This document shows positions 54,116 through 62,795 of a stretch of DNA of 64,000 nucleotides, one piece after another. The DNA is from Paenarthrobacter sp. AR 02 (GTDB taxonomy: Bacteria; Actinomycetota; Actinomycetes; Actinomycetales; Micrococcaceae). The notes beneath the pieces are model-generated. The model was not told the origin of the DNA. It did not search any database and was given only the letters and a program-made list of their open reading frames with translations. A program made the position numbers and the translations under genes. Numbering within the stretch: position 1 is the stretch's first letter; the number at the start of each line of letters is the position of its first letter. The stretch is from assembly GCF_021538675.1 (NCBI RefSeq), contig NZ_JAJUKH010000009.1:62001-126000 (forward strand). The letters run 5' to 3'.

Positions 54116-55537
54116 TTAGAGCCTCGACGTTTTGCCCAGCGGGGCAGGGTCAGAAGTGCCGGCGCCGGGTCCATCCGAAGCATGGACCGCCGGCTCCCCG
54201 TGCTGCTCCAGCGAGCGGCGCGCCCGGATCTCCCCCACGATCTGCGCGTGCAGAACATCCGTGAGCTTGTACCTGGACATCACTGCAATGGCCAGAATCG
54301 TCATGATGGCTGGGAGCGCACCGGCGGCAAACTGGATGCCCAAGACGGCTTCGGCACTCTGCGCCGCGCCGGACTTGTAGCCTCCGAAGGCGAGGCAATA
54401 AGCGGCGAGGGCGCCGCCAACAGCCTGGCCGGTTTTCCTGGTGAAGGAGAACAGCGCGTATGTGATTCCCTCGGTGCGGACGCCCGTTTTCCACTCGCCA
54501 TATTCAACGGTGTCCGCTTCCAGTGCCCACACCACAATGTTGACGGCCATGACACCCATCAGGCTGATGACCAGTCCCGAGAATCCCACCCAAGTCATGA
54601 ATGCGGGCGCGAAGAAGACGATGATGCCGCCGACCATGGAGAGGATGCCCGCGGTGATGTACACGTTCTTCTTACCCAGTTTCCGGACTAACCTCGGCAT
54701 CATCGGCGCCATTGCCAGCGTCATGACAAGTTGGACAATTGCCAGCACCGGGTACAGATCCAAGCGGCCCAGGACGTCGCGCAGATAGTAGAGCTGCACG
54801 GACGACAGGGCCATGTAACCGGTCAGGAAGAGGAACGAACTCATGCACAGCATGAGCAGCGGACGGTTGGTCTTCAGGGTGTCCATACTCTGCTTGAAGG
54901 AAACATTCGGCACCGGGCGGTGGACGCGCTCCTTGGCCGTGAGCACCGTGAAGAAGTACAGCGCAGCGCCGACCATCACGAAAATCAGGGTGATAGTGGT
55001 GAACATTGACTGAAGGTCGGCACCCGGCTTGATCAACGGAGCCACGAAGATTCCCAGCGCAGAACCCACCAACAGTGCGCCCACCGCACGGGCCGAGCCA
55101 AGCTTGGCGCGATCCTCCGGGTCCTGCGTCATGGCGCCGGCCAGGGAGCCGTACGGAATATTGACCAGCGAATACGCCAGGCCCAGCGCCGCGTAGGTTA
55201 CGTACGCGTAGAGCAGCGTCCCCGTCTCGCCCAGTTGGGGCACGGAGAACGTGGCCACGCTGAGGAGCAGGAGTGGGATGGACCCAAACATGATGAAGGG
55301 CCGGAACTTGCCGAACTTCTTACTGTAACTGCGGTCAACCAGGCGTCCGGCGAAAACGTCGGCGAAGGCGTCGAAGACCCTGACCACCAGGAGCAGCGTG
55401 CCTGCTGCGGCAGCCGAAATTCCTGCGACGTCAGTGTAGTAAACGAGGAGGAACATGGTGGCGGTAGTGAAGGCCAGGTTGTTGGCGGCGTCGCCTGCAC
55501 CATAGCCGGCGATGCTGAGTTTGCTGAGCTTTTTCAA
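54116..55537 (-). CDS. GPH-family glycoside/glucuronide-cation symporter
   Basis: 473 residues starting at TTG 55537, chosen because AAAGGAG lies 6 nt upstream and the protein then begins LKKLSKLSIAGYGAGDAANNL-like, the usual GPH start. About 12 helices. Family members (UidB, MelB) carry sugars with Na+ or H+; GYGAGDAANN near 10 and the loop DPEDRAKLGSARAVG near 137 fit. It lies between manD and the reductase/isomerase pair and shares their operator, so glucuronides or galacturonides are the likely cargo. Confidence 0.93.
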   Translation of the reverse strand: MKKLSKLSIAGYGAGDAANNLAFTTATMFLLVYYTDVAGISAAAAGTLLLVVRVFDAFADVFAGRLVDRSYSKKFGKFRPFIMFGSIPLLLLSVATFSVPQLGETGTLLYAYVTYAALGLAYSLVNIPYGSLAGAMTQDPEDRAKLGSARAVGALLVGSALGIFVAPLIKPGADLQSMFTTITLIFVMVGAALYFFTVLTAKERVHRPVPNVSFKQSMDTLKTNRPLLMLCMSSFLFLTGYMALSSVQLYYLRDVLGRLDLYPVLAIVQLVMTLAMAPMMPRLVRKLGKKNVYITAGILSMVGGIIVFFAPAFMTWVGFSGLVISLMGVMAVNIVVWALEADTVEYGEWKTGVRTEGITYALFSFTRKTGQAVGGALAAYCLAFGGYKSGAAQSAEAVLGIQFAAGALPAIMTILAIAVMSRYKLTDVLHAQIVGEIRARRSLEQHGEPAVHASDGPGAGTSDPAPLGKTSRL

Positions 55538-55648
55538 TGCGGGCTCCTTTACCCTTCGCGTCATTGCGGTCCGAGTCGACTCGACATGGGCAAGGGCCAA
55601 CGGAATCGGGGGTTCGGCTTATGCAGCTGTTGTAATTCTAATCACTTT

Positions 55649-55673
55649 GGCAAGCCGTTGGCAATCGGTTGCC
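55649..55673 (-). promoter_or_regulatory. Operators and promoter for the GPH symporter gene
   Basis: GGCAATCGGTTGCC (55660-55673) matches the regulon palindrome at 13 of 14 positions, and a weaker copy GGCAAGCCGTTGGC abuts it at 55649-55662. On the minus strand TTGCCA at 55664-55659 and TAGAAT 18 nt on form a promoter. Confidence 0.75.
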
Positions 55674-55739
55674 GCAAATTTCCTTGAAAGTTTTACCAAG
55701 GGCTTGCAGCCGGCTAACGCTTGCAGAGGGTAAAACAAC

Positions 55740-55778
55740 AGCGGCCCAGACCCCGTGAAATACCAGGGCTGAGCCGCT
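55740..55778 (-). terminator. Terminator downstream of the fructuronate reductase gene
   Basis: Imperfect stem AGCGGC-CAG-CCC with GGG-CTG-GCCGCT, then a GTTGTTTTAC U-rich tail on the minus strand, 20 bp past the stop at 55799. It shields the GPH gene from read-through. Confidence 0.7.
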
Positions 55779-55798
55779 TCGTCATGTGTAGCCAGAGC

Positions 55799-57169
55799 TT
55801 AGGCCGCCGTCTCCGAGACCCCGGCGTTGGAGGCGGGAACAAAGGCAACGCTGAGCCTATGGACAAGCTCAACGATGGCGGGATCACCGGCAAGTTCCGG
55901 GTCCAGCAGCGCCAACAACGCGGAAGTCCGGGCTTCACCGGAGAGCTGGTTCGCGTCAGCCACGGACTCGGACTGCGGGTCCTGCAAACCGGGGCTGGTT
56001 GCCACGAACGCCGCCCAGACGGCAATCATCCTCGCAGCCGCAGCCCCTTCCCGCCCTGCAGTTCTCTCCGCGCGCAGCACAGGAATCGCGCGCATCCGCA
56101 GCTTAGTGGTTGCGTCCATGGCGATCTGCGCCAAATGGTGCGCGATCCGCGAGTTACCAAAGCGCTCCAGCAACGCGGCCCGGTAGCCGGGTACCCCCAG
56201 TTCATCACCGGGAAGGTGGCGGGACGCCTCGTCCCAGAACTCCTCCACCGCCTTGCGGCATACTGAGTCGTTCAACGCCTCGGCCACTGTCGTGTGACCC
56301 CGCAACTGCCCGGCATACGCCAGGATCGAATGCGCGCCGTTCAGGAGCCACAGCTTGCGGTTCTCGTACGGTTCGATGTCATCCACGAAGACCGCGCCAG
56401 CGTCCTCCCACCGCGGTCGGCCAGCGGGAAAGTCACCGCTGAGAACCCAGTTATGGAACGGCTCGGTGACCACAGGGGCTTCGTCCCGGTACCCGCACGA
56501 GGCCGCTACGGCGTCGAGGTCCGCCTCGGTGGTGCGCGGCGTAATCCGGTCCACGGAGGTGCTGACGAAACTGGCGTTTTCCTCAATCCAGGCGGCAAGT
56601 CCGGCGTCGAAGGCCCCGGCGATGCCCAGCACCCCATTCCGGGCGACGTTGCCGTTGTCGGAGAGGTTGTCGCAAGAGACCACGGCGAGCGGTCCGGCGT
56701 CGGCGTCCCTGCGTGCGGCGAGGCCACGGACCAAGCGGCCCAACGGCGTCGTGGGCTTTTCACCGGCAAGCAGCAGCGGAACGTCGTCGTCACCGAGCCC
56801 GTAGGCTGCTTCCGTGATGGTCAGCGTGACCACCGCAGTCCGCGGCGCGGCGAGCAGTTCCACAAGGCGGTCCATGTTGGCGCCATCGGCGGCTTCTACG
56901 ATGCTGCCAACAACCTCAAAGGCATCACCGGAATCTGCGCGTTCAACAAGGGTGAACAACCCTTCCTGCGCAGCCAGGACCCGGGCGGCGTCGGGGCGGC
57001 GTCCGGTGAAGGAAGCGATGCCCCACTCCCCCGAATCGCCGGCGTGCTGCGTGTACCAGGCCTGGTGGGAGCGGTGGAACGCACCCAGGCCGAGGTGCAC
57101 TATACGAACGGGTGCTTTGTCGGCAGGCGAAACGCCCCGGCTAAGGCGGGGCAGGTTACCGGCGGTCAC
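55799..57169 (-). CDS. uxuB: Mannitol dehydrogenase-family protein, probable fructuronate reductase
   Basis: 456 residues from GTG 57169. Rossmann start RIVHLGLGAFHRSHQ near 22 and the catalytic set Lys-Asn-His in NRKLWLLNGAHS near 268-279, the family signature. Members are mannitol, fructuronate or tagaturonate reductases. Coupled to uxaC (4-bp GTGA overlap) and in a regulon with mannonate dehydratase, it most likely reduces fructuronate to mannonate. Sequence alone does not exclude tagaturonate. Confidence 0.9.
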   Translation of the reverse strand: MTAGNLPRLSRGVSPADKAPVRIVHLGLGAFHRSHQAWYTQHAGDSGEWGIASFTGRRPDAARVLAAQEGLFTLVERADSGDAFEVVGSIVEAADGANMDRLVELLAAPRTAVVTLTITEAAYGLGDDDVPLLLAGEKPTTPLGRLVRGLAARRDADAGPLAVVSCDNLSDNGNVARNGVLGIAGAFDAGLAAWIEENASFVSTSVDRITPRTTEADLDAVAASCGYRDEAPVVTEPFHNWVLSGDFPAGRPRWEDAGAVFVDDIEPYENRKLWLLNGAHSILAYAGQLRGHTTVAEALNDSVCRKAVEEFWDEASRHLPGDELGVPGYRAALLERFGNSRIAHHLAQIAMDATTKLRMRAIPVLRAERTAGREGAAAARMIAVWAAFVATSPGLQDPQSESVADANQLSGEARTSALLALLDPELAGDPAIVELVHRLSVAFVPASNAGVSETAA

Positions 57170-58572
57170 AGCTTGAACACCCTGCGCGGCGAGGAATCGA
57201 CGACGTCGAGGATCAGCTCGTGCGCGCGGTCTTCCGTCACGCGGTGCTCGGCGACAAGGCGTGCCAGGAACGATGCTTCAATCCTGCGGGAAGCGTCGTG
57301 CCGGGCAGGGATGGAGCAAAACGCGCGGGTGTCATCGATGAAGCCTGATGACCGCGAGAATCCGGCGGTTTCCGTGACTGCTGAGCGGAACCGCAGCATG
57401 GCGTCCGGTGCGTCAAGGAACCACCACGGCGCCCCGATGTACACGGAGGGGTAGAAACCGGCCAGCGGCGCCAGTTCGCGTGAAAAGACGGTCTCGTCCA
57501 GCGTGAAGAGCACCAGGTGGAAGTCCTTGGCCGTGCCGAAGTCCTGCAGCAGCGGACGGATGGCCTCGGTGTAGTTCACCGCGAACGGAATGTCATGGCC
57601 GGTGTCGGCGCCGAATTCATTGAAGGTGGGCTGATGGTGGTTGCGGTAAGACCCCGGGTGGATGGTCATGACCAGCCCGTCCTGCACGGACATCCGGGCC
57701 ATCTGGTACATCATGTGCGCCTCGAACGCATCCCGGTCCTGTGGCGTGGCCTGACCGGCACGCGCCTTCTCGAAGAGCGCCCCGGCCTCAGCTGCGTCCA
57801 GTTTGAGCGTGGCAGGAGTGCGGACGCCGTGGTCCGCGGACACCGCGCCATGCTCCACGAAATAACGACGGCGGTTTTCCAGGGCTGCGATGTAGCCGGC
57901 GTAGCCGCTTGCGCCCTCACCGGCGGTTTCGATCAACGCGTCAACGTTGGCGCTCCAGCTGGGGTGGGCCACGTTGAGGTAGGCATCCGGGCGGAAAGTG
58001 GGCAGAACGCGGCCGTTGAAACTGGGGTCCTCGGTGAGGGCCCGGTGGCTCGCCAGGTTATCCAAGGGATCGTCCGTGGTGGCCAGGACCTCAATGTTGA
58101 AGTCCTTGAAGAGCTGCCGCGGACGGAAGTCCGGCTCCACCAGCTTTGCCGCGATCGCGTCGTAGCTCGCATCGGCCGTCATGTCGCTGAGGTCGGCTCC
58201 GAGCTTGAATACGTCGTCGAATTGGGTGCGCAGCCAATAGCCGGAGGCGGTGCCCTCAAAGAGCGGCCAGGCGTCTACGAACTGCCGCCAGATTTCGCGT
58301 GATTCCGGCGCGGAGGCAGTGCCAGTCAGCAACTGGCCCATCGGAACACCATTGGCGTGGATCAGGCGGGTGACGTAGTGGTCGGGGCTGACCAGCAGGG
58401 CGGCGGGATCGGGGAACGGCGTGTTCTGCTCGATGACAGCGGCGTCAACGTGGCCGTGCGGGGAGATGATGGGCAGGTCCTGAACGCGCTCCAGCAAGGA
58501 GCGCGCAATGCTGCGGGTCCCGGGATCTGCGGGCAGGAGCCTGTCAGGGTGTGCGGCAATGGACTGTGACAT
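57166..58572 (-). CDS. uxaC: Glucuronate isomerase
   Basis: 468 residues, amidohydrolase fold. ISPHGHVDA near 36-44 carries the first His pair; PDHYVTRLIHANGVP near 65, and conserved DGLVMTIHPGS and GADTGHDIPF regions later. It converts D-glucuronate to D-fructuronate and galacturonate to tagaturonate. Operator and -35 TTGACA lie about 30 bp upstream. First gene of uxaC-uxuB. Confidence 0.96.
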   Translation of the reverse strand: MSQSIAAHPDRLLPADPGTRSIARSLLERVQDLPIISPHGHVDAAVIEQNTPFPDPAALLVSPDHYVTRLIHANGVPMGQLLTGTASAPESREIWRQFVDAWPLFEGTASGYWLRTQFDDVFKLGADLSDMTADASYDAIAAKLVEPDFRPRQLFKDFNIEVLATTDDPLDNLASHRALTEDPSFNGRVLPTFRPDAYLNVAHPSWSANVDALIETAGEGASGYAGYIAALENRRRYFVEHGAVSADHGVRTPATLKLDAAEAGALFEKARAGQATPQDRDAFEAHMMYQMARMSVQDGLVMTIHPGSYRNHHQPTFNEFGADTGHDIPFAVNYTEAIRPLLQDFGTAKDFHLVLFTLDETVFSRELAPLAGFYPSVYIGAPWWFLDAPDAMLRFRSAVTETAGFSRSSGFIDDTRAFCSIPARHDASRRIEASFLARLVAEHRVTEDRAHELILDVVDSSPRRVFKL

Positions 58573-58603
58573 AGGTCAATCTTGCGACTCGCTTGCCATC
58601 CTT

Positions 58604-58638
58604 GTCAACCGGTTGCCAAAAATTGCCAACTAGTTGCT
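58604..58638 (-). promoter_or_regulatory. Operator pair and -35 of the uxaC-uxuB operon
   Basis: GTCAACCGGTTGCC (58604-58617) matches the regulon palindrome with one substitution, and a weaker GCCAACTAGTTGCT follows at 58625-58638. On the minus strand the first supplies a perfect -35 TTGACA (58608-58603) with a weak -10 (CAAGAT). Confidence 0.75.
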
Positions 58639-58664
58639 ACGAGGTACTTCCTGAGCGGGGTTGC

Positions 58665-59711
58665 CTAGGTGAGCAGCCTGCCGCTGGAGCCGCGCACCAC
58701 GAGTTCGGTTTCCACGCTCACTGCCTCTTCTGGAGCATCGTGGCCCTGGAGGACGTCCAGCAGGATAGTCACGGCGCGGGTGCCGCACTCCCCCAATGGT
58801 GAACGCACCGTGGTCAGTGCAGGGGTGGTGAAGTCCGCGCCAAAGATGTCATCGAAGCCAACAATGCTGATCTGGTCGGGAACGCGCATGCCTCCGGCCT
58901 GCAGCTCCTGCATCAAACCGATGGCAAGGAGATCGTTGTAGGTGATGACCGCCGTCGCCCCGCTTTCCAGGACTTCGCGCGCAACCTGCCTGCCGCCGTC
59001 GACCGTTGGCTTGGACGATTCAAGGCGCGCGGCGCTGAGCTTGGACCATTCCGCAGCGGCTTTGACACCTTCCCAACGGCGGCCCGTCATCCACGATTGC
59101 GCCGGCCCAGCAACATACGCGAGCTTCTGGTGGCCGTTGGCTGCAAGGCTCCGGACGGCCTCGCTGATGCCCTTGTTGACGTCCGGAACCACGCACGGCA
59201 CGCCTTCGATTTCGCGGTTGATGACCACCACCGGCTTGTCCGCTGACAAGGCGCGGATATGGTCGTCGTCCATGCGTGGACTCGCCAGGATGAGGCCGTC
59301 TACCGTGCTCAGGAGGCGTCGGGCAGCGGTAACTTCGGTCTCCGGTGACTCTGCGGATTCAGCCAGGACCAGCGTGTAATCGCGGGCTGATCCGGTGGTT
59401 TCCGCGCCACGGATGATGTCAAAGAAGGTGGGATTGGTGATGTCCGCGACGATCAGCCCGATGGTCTGGGTGCGCCCCGTCGGCAACGCGCGGGCGAACG
59501 GGTTCACCTGGTAGTTCAATTGCTCAGCCGCGTCCTCGATGATTTTCTGTGTCTTCGCGCTGACCCTGCCCGGCTTGCTCAAGGCGCGCGACACCGTCGA
59601 TGGGTTCACCCCTGCGAGCTTTGCGATGTCATAGATGGTGGCCGAGGACTTTTCCCCTCGGCCACGCTTGGTGGGGGCGGTTGCTGCTCCGGGGCTCGTC
59701 AGGTCGGTCAC
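58665..59711 (-). CDS. LacI-family regulator of the hexuronate regulon
   Basis: 348 residues from GTG 59711 (GGAG 2 nt upstream, weak; an ATG at 59756 would add 15 residues). HTH IYDIAKLAGVNPSTVSRALSKPGRVS near 26-50, effector domain with DITNPTFFDII near 95. Its operator should be GGCAACCGGTTGCC, found before manD, the GPH gene and uxaC, and degenerately before its own gene. It probably responds to a uronate or its isomer. Binding sites contain the CCGG centre typical of LacI family operators. Confidence 0.88.
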   Translation of the reverse strand: MTDLTSPGAATAPTKRGRGEKSSATIYDIAKLAGVNPSTVSRALSKPGRVSAKTQKIIEDAAEQLNYQVNPFARALPTGRTQTIGLIVADITNPTFFDIIRGAETTGSARDYTLVLAESAESPETEVTAARRLLSTVDGLILASPRMDDDHIRALSADKPVVVINREIEGVPCVVPDVNKGISEAVRSLAANGHQKLAYVAGPAQSWMTGRRWEGVKAAAEWSKLSAARLESSKPTVDGGRQVAREVLESGATAVITYNDLLAIGLMQELQAGGMRVPDQISIVGFDDIFGADFTTPALTTVRSPLGECGTRAVTILLDVLQGHDAPEEAVSVETELVVRGSSGRLLT

Positions 59712-59743
59712 CGCTCCATCGTAGACCTCGTGGCAACAAAACA

Positions 59744-59776
59744 GGCCGGTTGCCAAAAGAATGTTGACAACCGGCC
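59744..59776 (-). terminator. Operator-like terminator hairpin before the LacI gene
   Basis: GGCCGGTTG and CAACCGGCC (9-bp arms, 59744-59752 and 59768-59776) with an inner CAA/TTG pair frame a hairpin just past the Gfo/Idh stop, followed by TGTTTTGTT on the minus strand. Each arm also contains the half-site of the regulon palindrome (CCGGTTGCC), so it may double as an autoregulatory operator. Confidence 0.65.
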
Positions 59777-59789
59777 CGCTTCGAATGGG

Positions 59790-60956
59790 CTAGGAACGCT
59801 CGGGGAACTTGCCTTCTTCAGCGATGCGCTTGTTCAGCTCCTGCAGGAAGTCGTCCTCGTCGAAGTCCAGGGCGACTTCCTTGCCGGTCCAGCTGGAGAG
59901 GTGGATGGCGTTGGCCAAGCGGACACCGTTGATGCCGTCGGAACCCGGGGCAAGCAACGGCGTGCCGTCGAGGATGTTGGCAGCGAAGTTCTCCAAAACA
60001 CCTGCGTGTTGACCGCCCCAGACCGACTCAAACTCAATCACTTCAGTGCTGTACAACTCTTCGCGGTTTAACTGGCCCATGAAGAGCTTCCGAACATCGT
60101 CCATGCCCATGGAGTCGCTGATCTCACGTTCAGGTTTTACCAGGCGGGTGACAGTGGCAACCTTGCTGTCCTCCACGACGATCTTGCCCTGGTCGCCAAG
60201 GATTTCGAACCTGTCGGTTCCCACAATGTCGTGGGTCGCCGTGACGAAAACGCCAGTGGCGCCGTCGCCATAATCCACTACCGCGGTAACTTCATCCTCG
60301 ACGGCGATGTCCCGCCGGAAGCCGAACGCCACCTTGGAATACACGGACTTGGGGACCCCGCAGATCCACTGCCACAGGTCCAGCTGGTGCGGGGCCTGGT
60401 TGACCAGGACACCGCCGCCTTCGCCGCCCCACGTGGCGCGCCATTCGCTGGAGTTGTAGTAACCCTGCGGACGCCACCAGTTGGTGATGATCCAGTTGGT
60501 GCGGCGAATGCTGCCGATCTCGCCGTTGTCGACGATTTCCTTGAGCTTCTTGTAGAGGGGGTTGTTGCGCTGGTTGAACATGATCCCGAAGGACAGCTCT
60601 GGTTTGGAAGCAGCGAACTCATTCAGTTCCTTGACCTGCTTGGTGTAAACGCCGGCGGGCTTCTCGACAAGGGCGTGAACGTTGCGCTTGAGGGTTTCAA
60701 TGCCCATCTCGGGGTGCAGGAAATGCGGCACGCAGGTGACGATAGCGTCTACGGAACCACTGTCCAGCATCGCGATGTAGTCGTCGTAGAACGGAACCTC
60801 CGGGTACTGGGACTCGGCGAGTTCCTTCTTGGCAGGGTCAACGTCGCAGACGGCACCGATCTCCATGTTCGGTACGAGTCCGTCTTTGATGAACCTGGCG
60901 TACGCGCCACCCTGCTGGCCCAGGCCGATAATGCCAAGGCGTACTTTCTTGCTCAT
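59790..60956 (-). CDS. Gfo/Idh/MocA-family oxidoreductase
   Basis: 388 residues from MSKKVRLGIIGLGQQG (60956). NAD(P) motif GLGQQG near 11-16, the EKPAG motif near 92 with catalytic Lys, and GGGVLVNQAPHQLDLWQW near 175 with the conserved His. Family members oxidise sugars or inositols, some at C3. It lies 26 bp after the TIM-barrel gene, and both follow an ABC transporter, so a dedicated sugar pathway is likely. Substrate unknown. Confidence 0.93.
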   Translation of the reverse strand: MSKKVRLGIIGLGQQGGAYARFIKDGLVPNMEIGAVCDVDPAKKELAESQYPEVPFYDDYIAMLDSGSVDAIVTCVPHFLHPEMGIETLKRNVHALVEKPAGVYTKQVKELNEFAASKPELSFGIMFNQRNNPLYKKLKEIVDNGEIGSIRRTNWIITNWWRPQGYYNSSEWRATWGGEGGGVLVNQAPHQLDLWQWICGVPKSVYSKVAFGFRRDIAVEDEVTAVVDYGDGATGVFVTATHDIVGTDRFEILGDQGKIVVEDSKVATVTRLVKPEREISDSMGMDDVRKLFMGQLNREELYSTEVIEFESVWGGQHAGVLENFAANILDGTPLLAPGSDGINGVRLANAIHLSSWTGKEVALDFDEDDFLQELNKRIAEEGKFPERS

Positions 60957-60982
60957 GAGTGTTTTCTCCTGTGTTGGAAGGT

Positions 60983-61843
60983 CTAGAAAAGGTCGCCGTG
61001 GCCCATGGCCACCAGGTTGTCGTACGAGGTTTGGAGCGCGTCCCAAACGGTGCGGCCGTACAGCTCGTCCTGTTCCACGAGCAGGTACTGGGCGCCTGCA
61101 GCCACAGCGGCGGGCACGATCGATGGGAAGTCCAGGTTGCCCTCGCCCACTTCGGCGAACTGGACAACATTCTTGAACGCGGCCATGAAGGCCGGGAAGT
61201 CGCCCTTCTCCAGGAGCCCGAACGCGGCCTCCGGCATTTGTCCGATCCGGTAGTCCTTAAGGTGCACCATGGCCGTGTTGCCCGCGTACTTTTCCAGTGT
61301 GCGGACCGGATCCAGGCCTCCCCGTTGGACCCAGTGGACATCGATTTCCATCCCCATCGCCGGGGAGTTGTCCGCGATGATGTCCAGCATGTATTTACCG
61401 TCAAACTTCGCGAACTCAATGTGGTGGTTGTGGTAGTAAAGACCGATCCCGTGTTCCTGCAACCGCTCGGCGTAACCGTTGGCCTGCTTGGCGAACTCCA
61501 CCACGGCGTCCAGGGACTTCATGGCCGGGAACGGCAACATACCGATACGCAGCAGCGAGGTGTCCAGCCGCTTCGCATCGTCCACAATCTTGTCGAAATT
61601 CTCTGCCAGGGATTCCACCGGCATTCCCTTGCGGCCTTCCACGTTGACCGAGAGCGCGGCGATGTCCATGCCCAGCTCCGAGCGTGAGCGGCCGAGTTCT
61701 TCAACGTTTTCCGGGGTCATGGGGATCTGGGAGATCTCCACTGCGTTGTATCCGATTGCGTTGACTTTCCGCAGGGTTTCGAAAGCTCCGACTTCGGCGA
61801 AGCTATCCTTCAACATCATCGCCTGTACGCCTATTTTTGCCAC
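60983..61843 (-). CDS. Sugar phosphate isomerase/epimerase family protein
   Basis: 286 residues from GTG 61843 (GGAGG 6 nt upstream). Xylose-isomerase-like TIM barrel. Likely metal ligands Glu in NAVEISQIPM (near 40), His in YYHNHHIEF (near 148), Asp-x-His in MEIDVHWVQRG (near 178) and Glu in LVEQDE near 260. Not close to the C-glycoside-type protein at 10-11 kb. Known relatives isomerise or dehydrate 3-keto sugars; adjacent Gfo/Idh dehydrogenase supports that. Substrate unknown. Confidence 0.88.
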   Translation of the reverse strand: MAKIGVQAMMLKDSFAEVGAFETLRKVNAIGYNAVEISQIPMTPENVEELGRSRSELGMDIAALSVNVEGRKGMPVESLAENFDKIVDDAKRLDTSLLRIGMLPFPAMKSLDAVVEFAKQANGYAERLQEHGIGLYYHNHHIEFAKFDGKYMLDIIADNSPAMGMEIDVHWVQRGGLDPVRTLEKYAGNTAMVHLKDYRIGQMPEAAFGLLEKGDFPAFMAAFKNVVQFAEVGEGNLDFPSIVPAAVAAGAQYLLVEQDELYGRTVWDALQTSYDNLVAMGHGDLF

Positions 61844-61907
61844 TGTGTTCCTCCGTGGTGTTGTGGGCCCGCGAGGACCCTTTGGTATCCGCTGGCTGTC
61901 GTTGCCC

Positions 61908-62795
61908 TCAGGCCACGGCACCCGCTTGTTCGTTTTGACGTTGTTGGTTGGCCAGAAGCCTGTGCCTGTCTGCCCGGCGTTGTTCCTGCCGGTCGGGGTC
62001 GGGCACGGGTGAGGCGAGCAGGAGCCGCTGCGTATAGGGGTGTTCGGGATCCCGGGTGACAACCTCCGCCGGGCCCTGCTCCACGATTTCGCCGTGGTAC
62101 ATGACGGCAACCCGGTGGCTGATGTGCCGTACGACGTCGAGGTCGTGGGACACGAACAGGTAGGAAACGCCGGTGTCCCTCTGGATCTGCAGGAACAGGT
62201 CCAGGACACGGGCCTGGGTGGAAAGGTCCAGTGCGCTGACGGGTTCGTCGCACACGATCAGCTTGGGAGAGAGCGCCAACGCCCGGGCAATCGCGACGCG
62301 CTGCCGCTGACCGCCGCTGAATTCACGGGGGAGGCGGTGGATCGCGTCCGATGGCAACCCCACCTGGTCCAGCAGCTCCCTGACCCGCTTCTTGGCCGCG
62401 GCCGGCTCCATGCCCTGCACGGCCAGCGGTTCGGCGAGGATGTCGCCGATTTCCAGCGCCGGGTTCAGCGAGGTGTAGGGGTCCTGGAAGACCACCTGCA
62501 GGTCGCGGCTGAGGGTTCGGCGCTCCTTGCGCGAAGCATTGCTGATGTCATTGCCTTCGAAGATGACCTTACCGGCGGTCACCGGTGCAAGGCCCAGGAC
62601 AGCGCGGCCAAGGGTGGTCTTCCCGGAACCTGACTCCCCCACCAGCCCCAGGGTCTCTCCTTGGCCAATAGTGATGTTGATGTCGGTCAGCGCGCGGAAT
62701 GGCTTGGCCCGGAATCGCTTGCTTGGGTACTCGACCACCAGGTTTTCCACTGACAACAGTGGCGCATTTTTCGGTGCTTCAACAGAGGTACTCAT
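61908..62795 (-). CDS. ABC transporter ATPase (OppF/DppF type)
   Basis: 295 residues. Walker A GESGSGKTT near 52, Q-loop FQDPYTSLNP near 108, signature FSGGQRQRVAIARAL near 162, Walker B LIVCDEPVSALD near 180, and the C-terminal DppF motif YTQRLLLASPVPDPD. It pairs with the permease-ATPase chain upstream (overlapping by 4 bp). Despite peptide-type names such systems in actinobacteria often import oligosaccharides; the sugar enzymes downstream support this. Confidence 0.95.
   Translation of the reverse strand: MSTSVEAPKNAPLLSVENLVVEYPSKRFRAKPFRALTDINITIGQGETLGLVGESGSGKTTLGRAVLGLAPVTAGKVIFEGNDISNASRKERRTLSRDLQVVFQDPYTSLNPALEIGDILAEPLAVQGMEPAAAKKRVRELLDQVGLPSDAIHRLPREFSGGQRQRVAIARALALSPKLIVCDEPVSALDLSTQARVLDLFLQIQRDTGVSYLFVSHDLDVVRHISHRVAVMYHGEIVEQGPAEVVTRDPEHPYTQRLLLASPVPDPDRQEQRRADRHRLLANQQRQNEQAGAVA

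Noticed and set aside
54061..58638. Catabolite-repressor (CcpA-type cre) sites
   Set aside because: The palindrome centre CCGG and the TTGCC arms fit a local LacI regulator better than the classic cre consensus, and the LacI gene is in the cluster.
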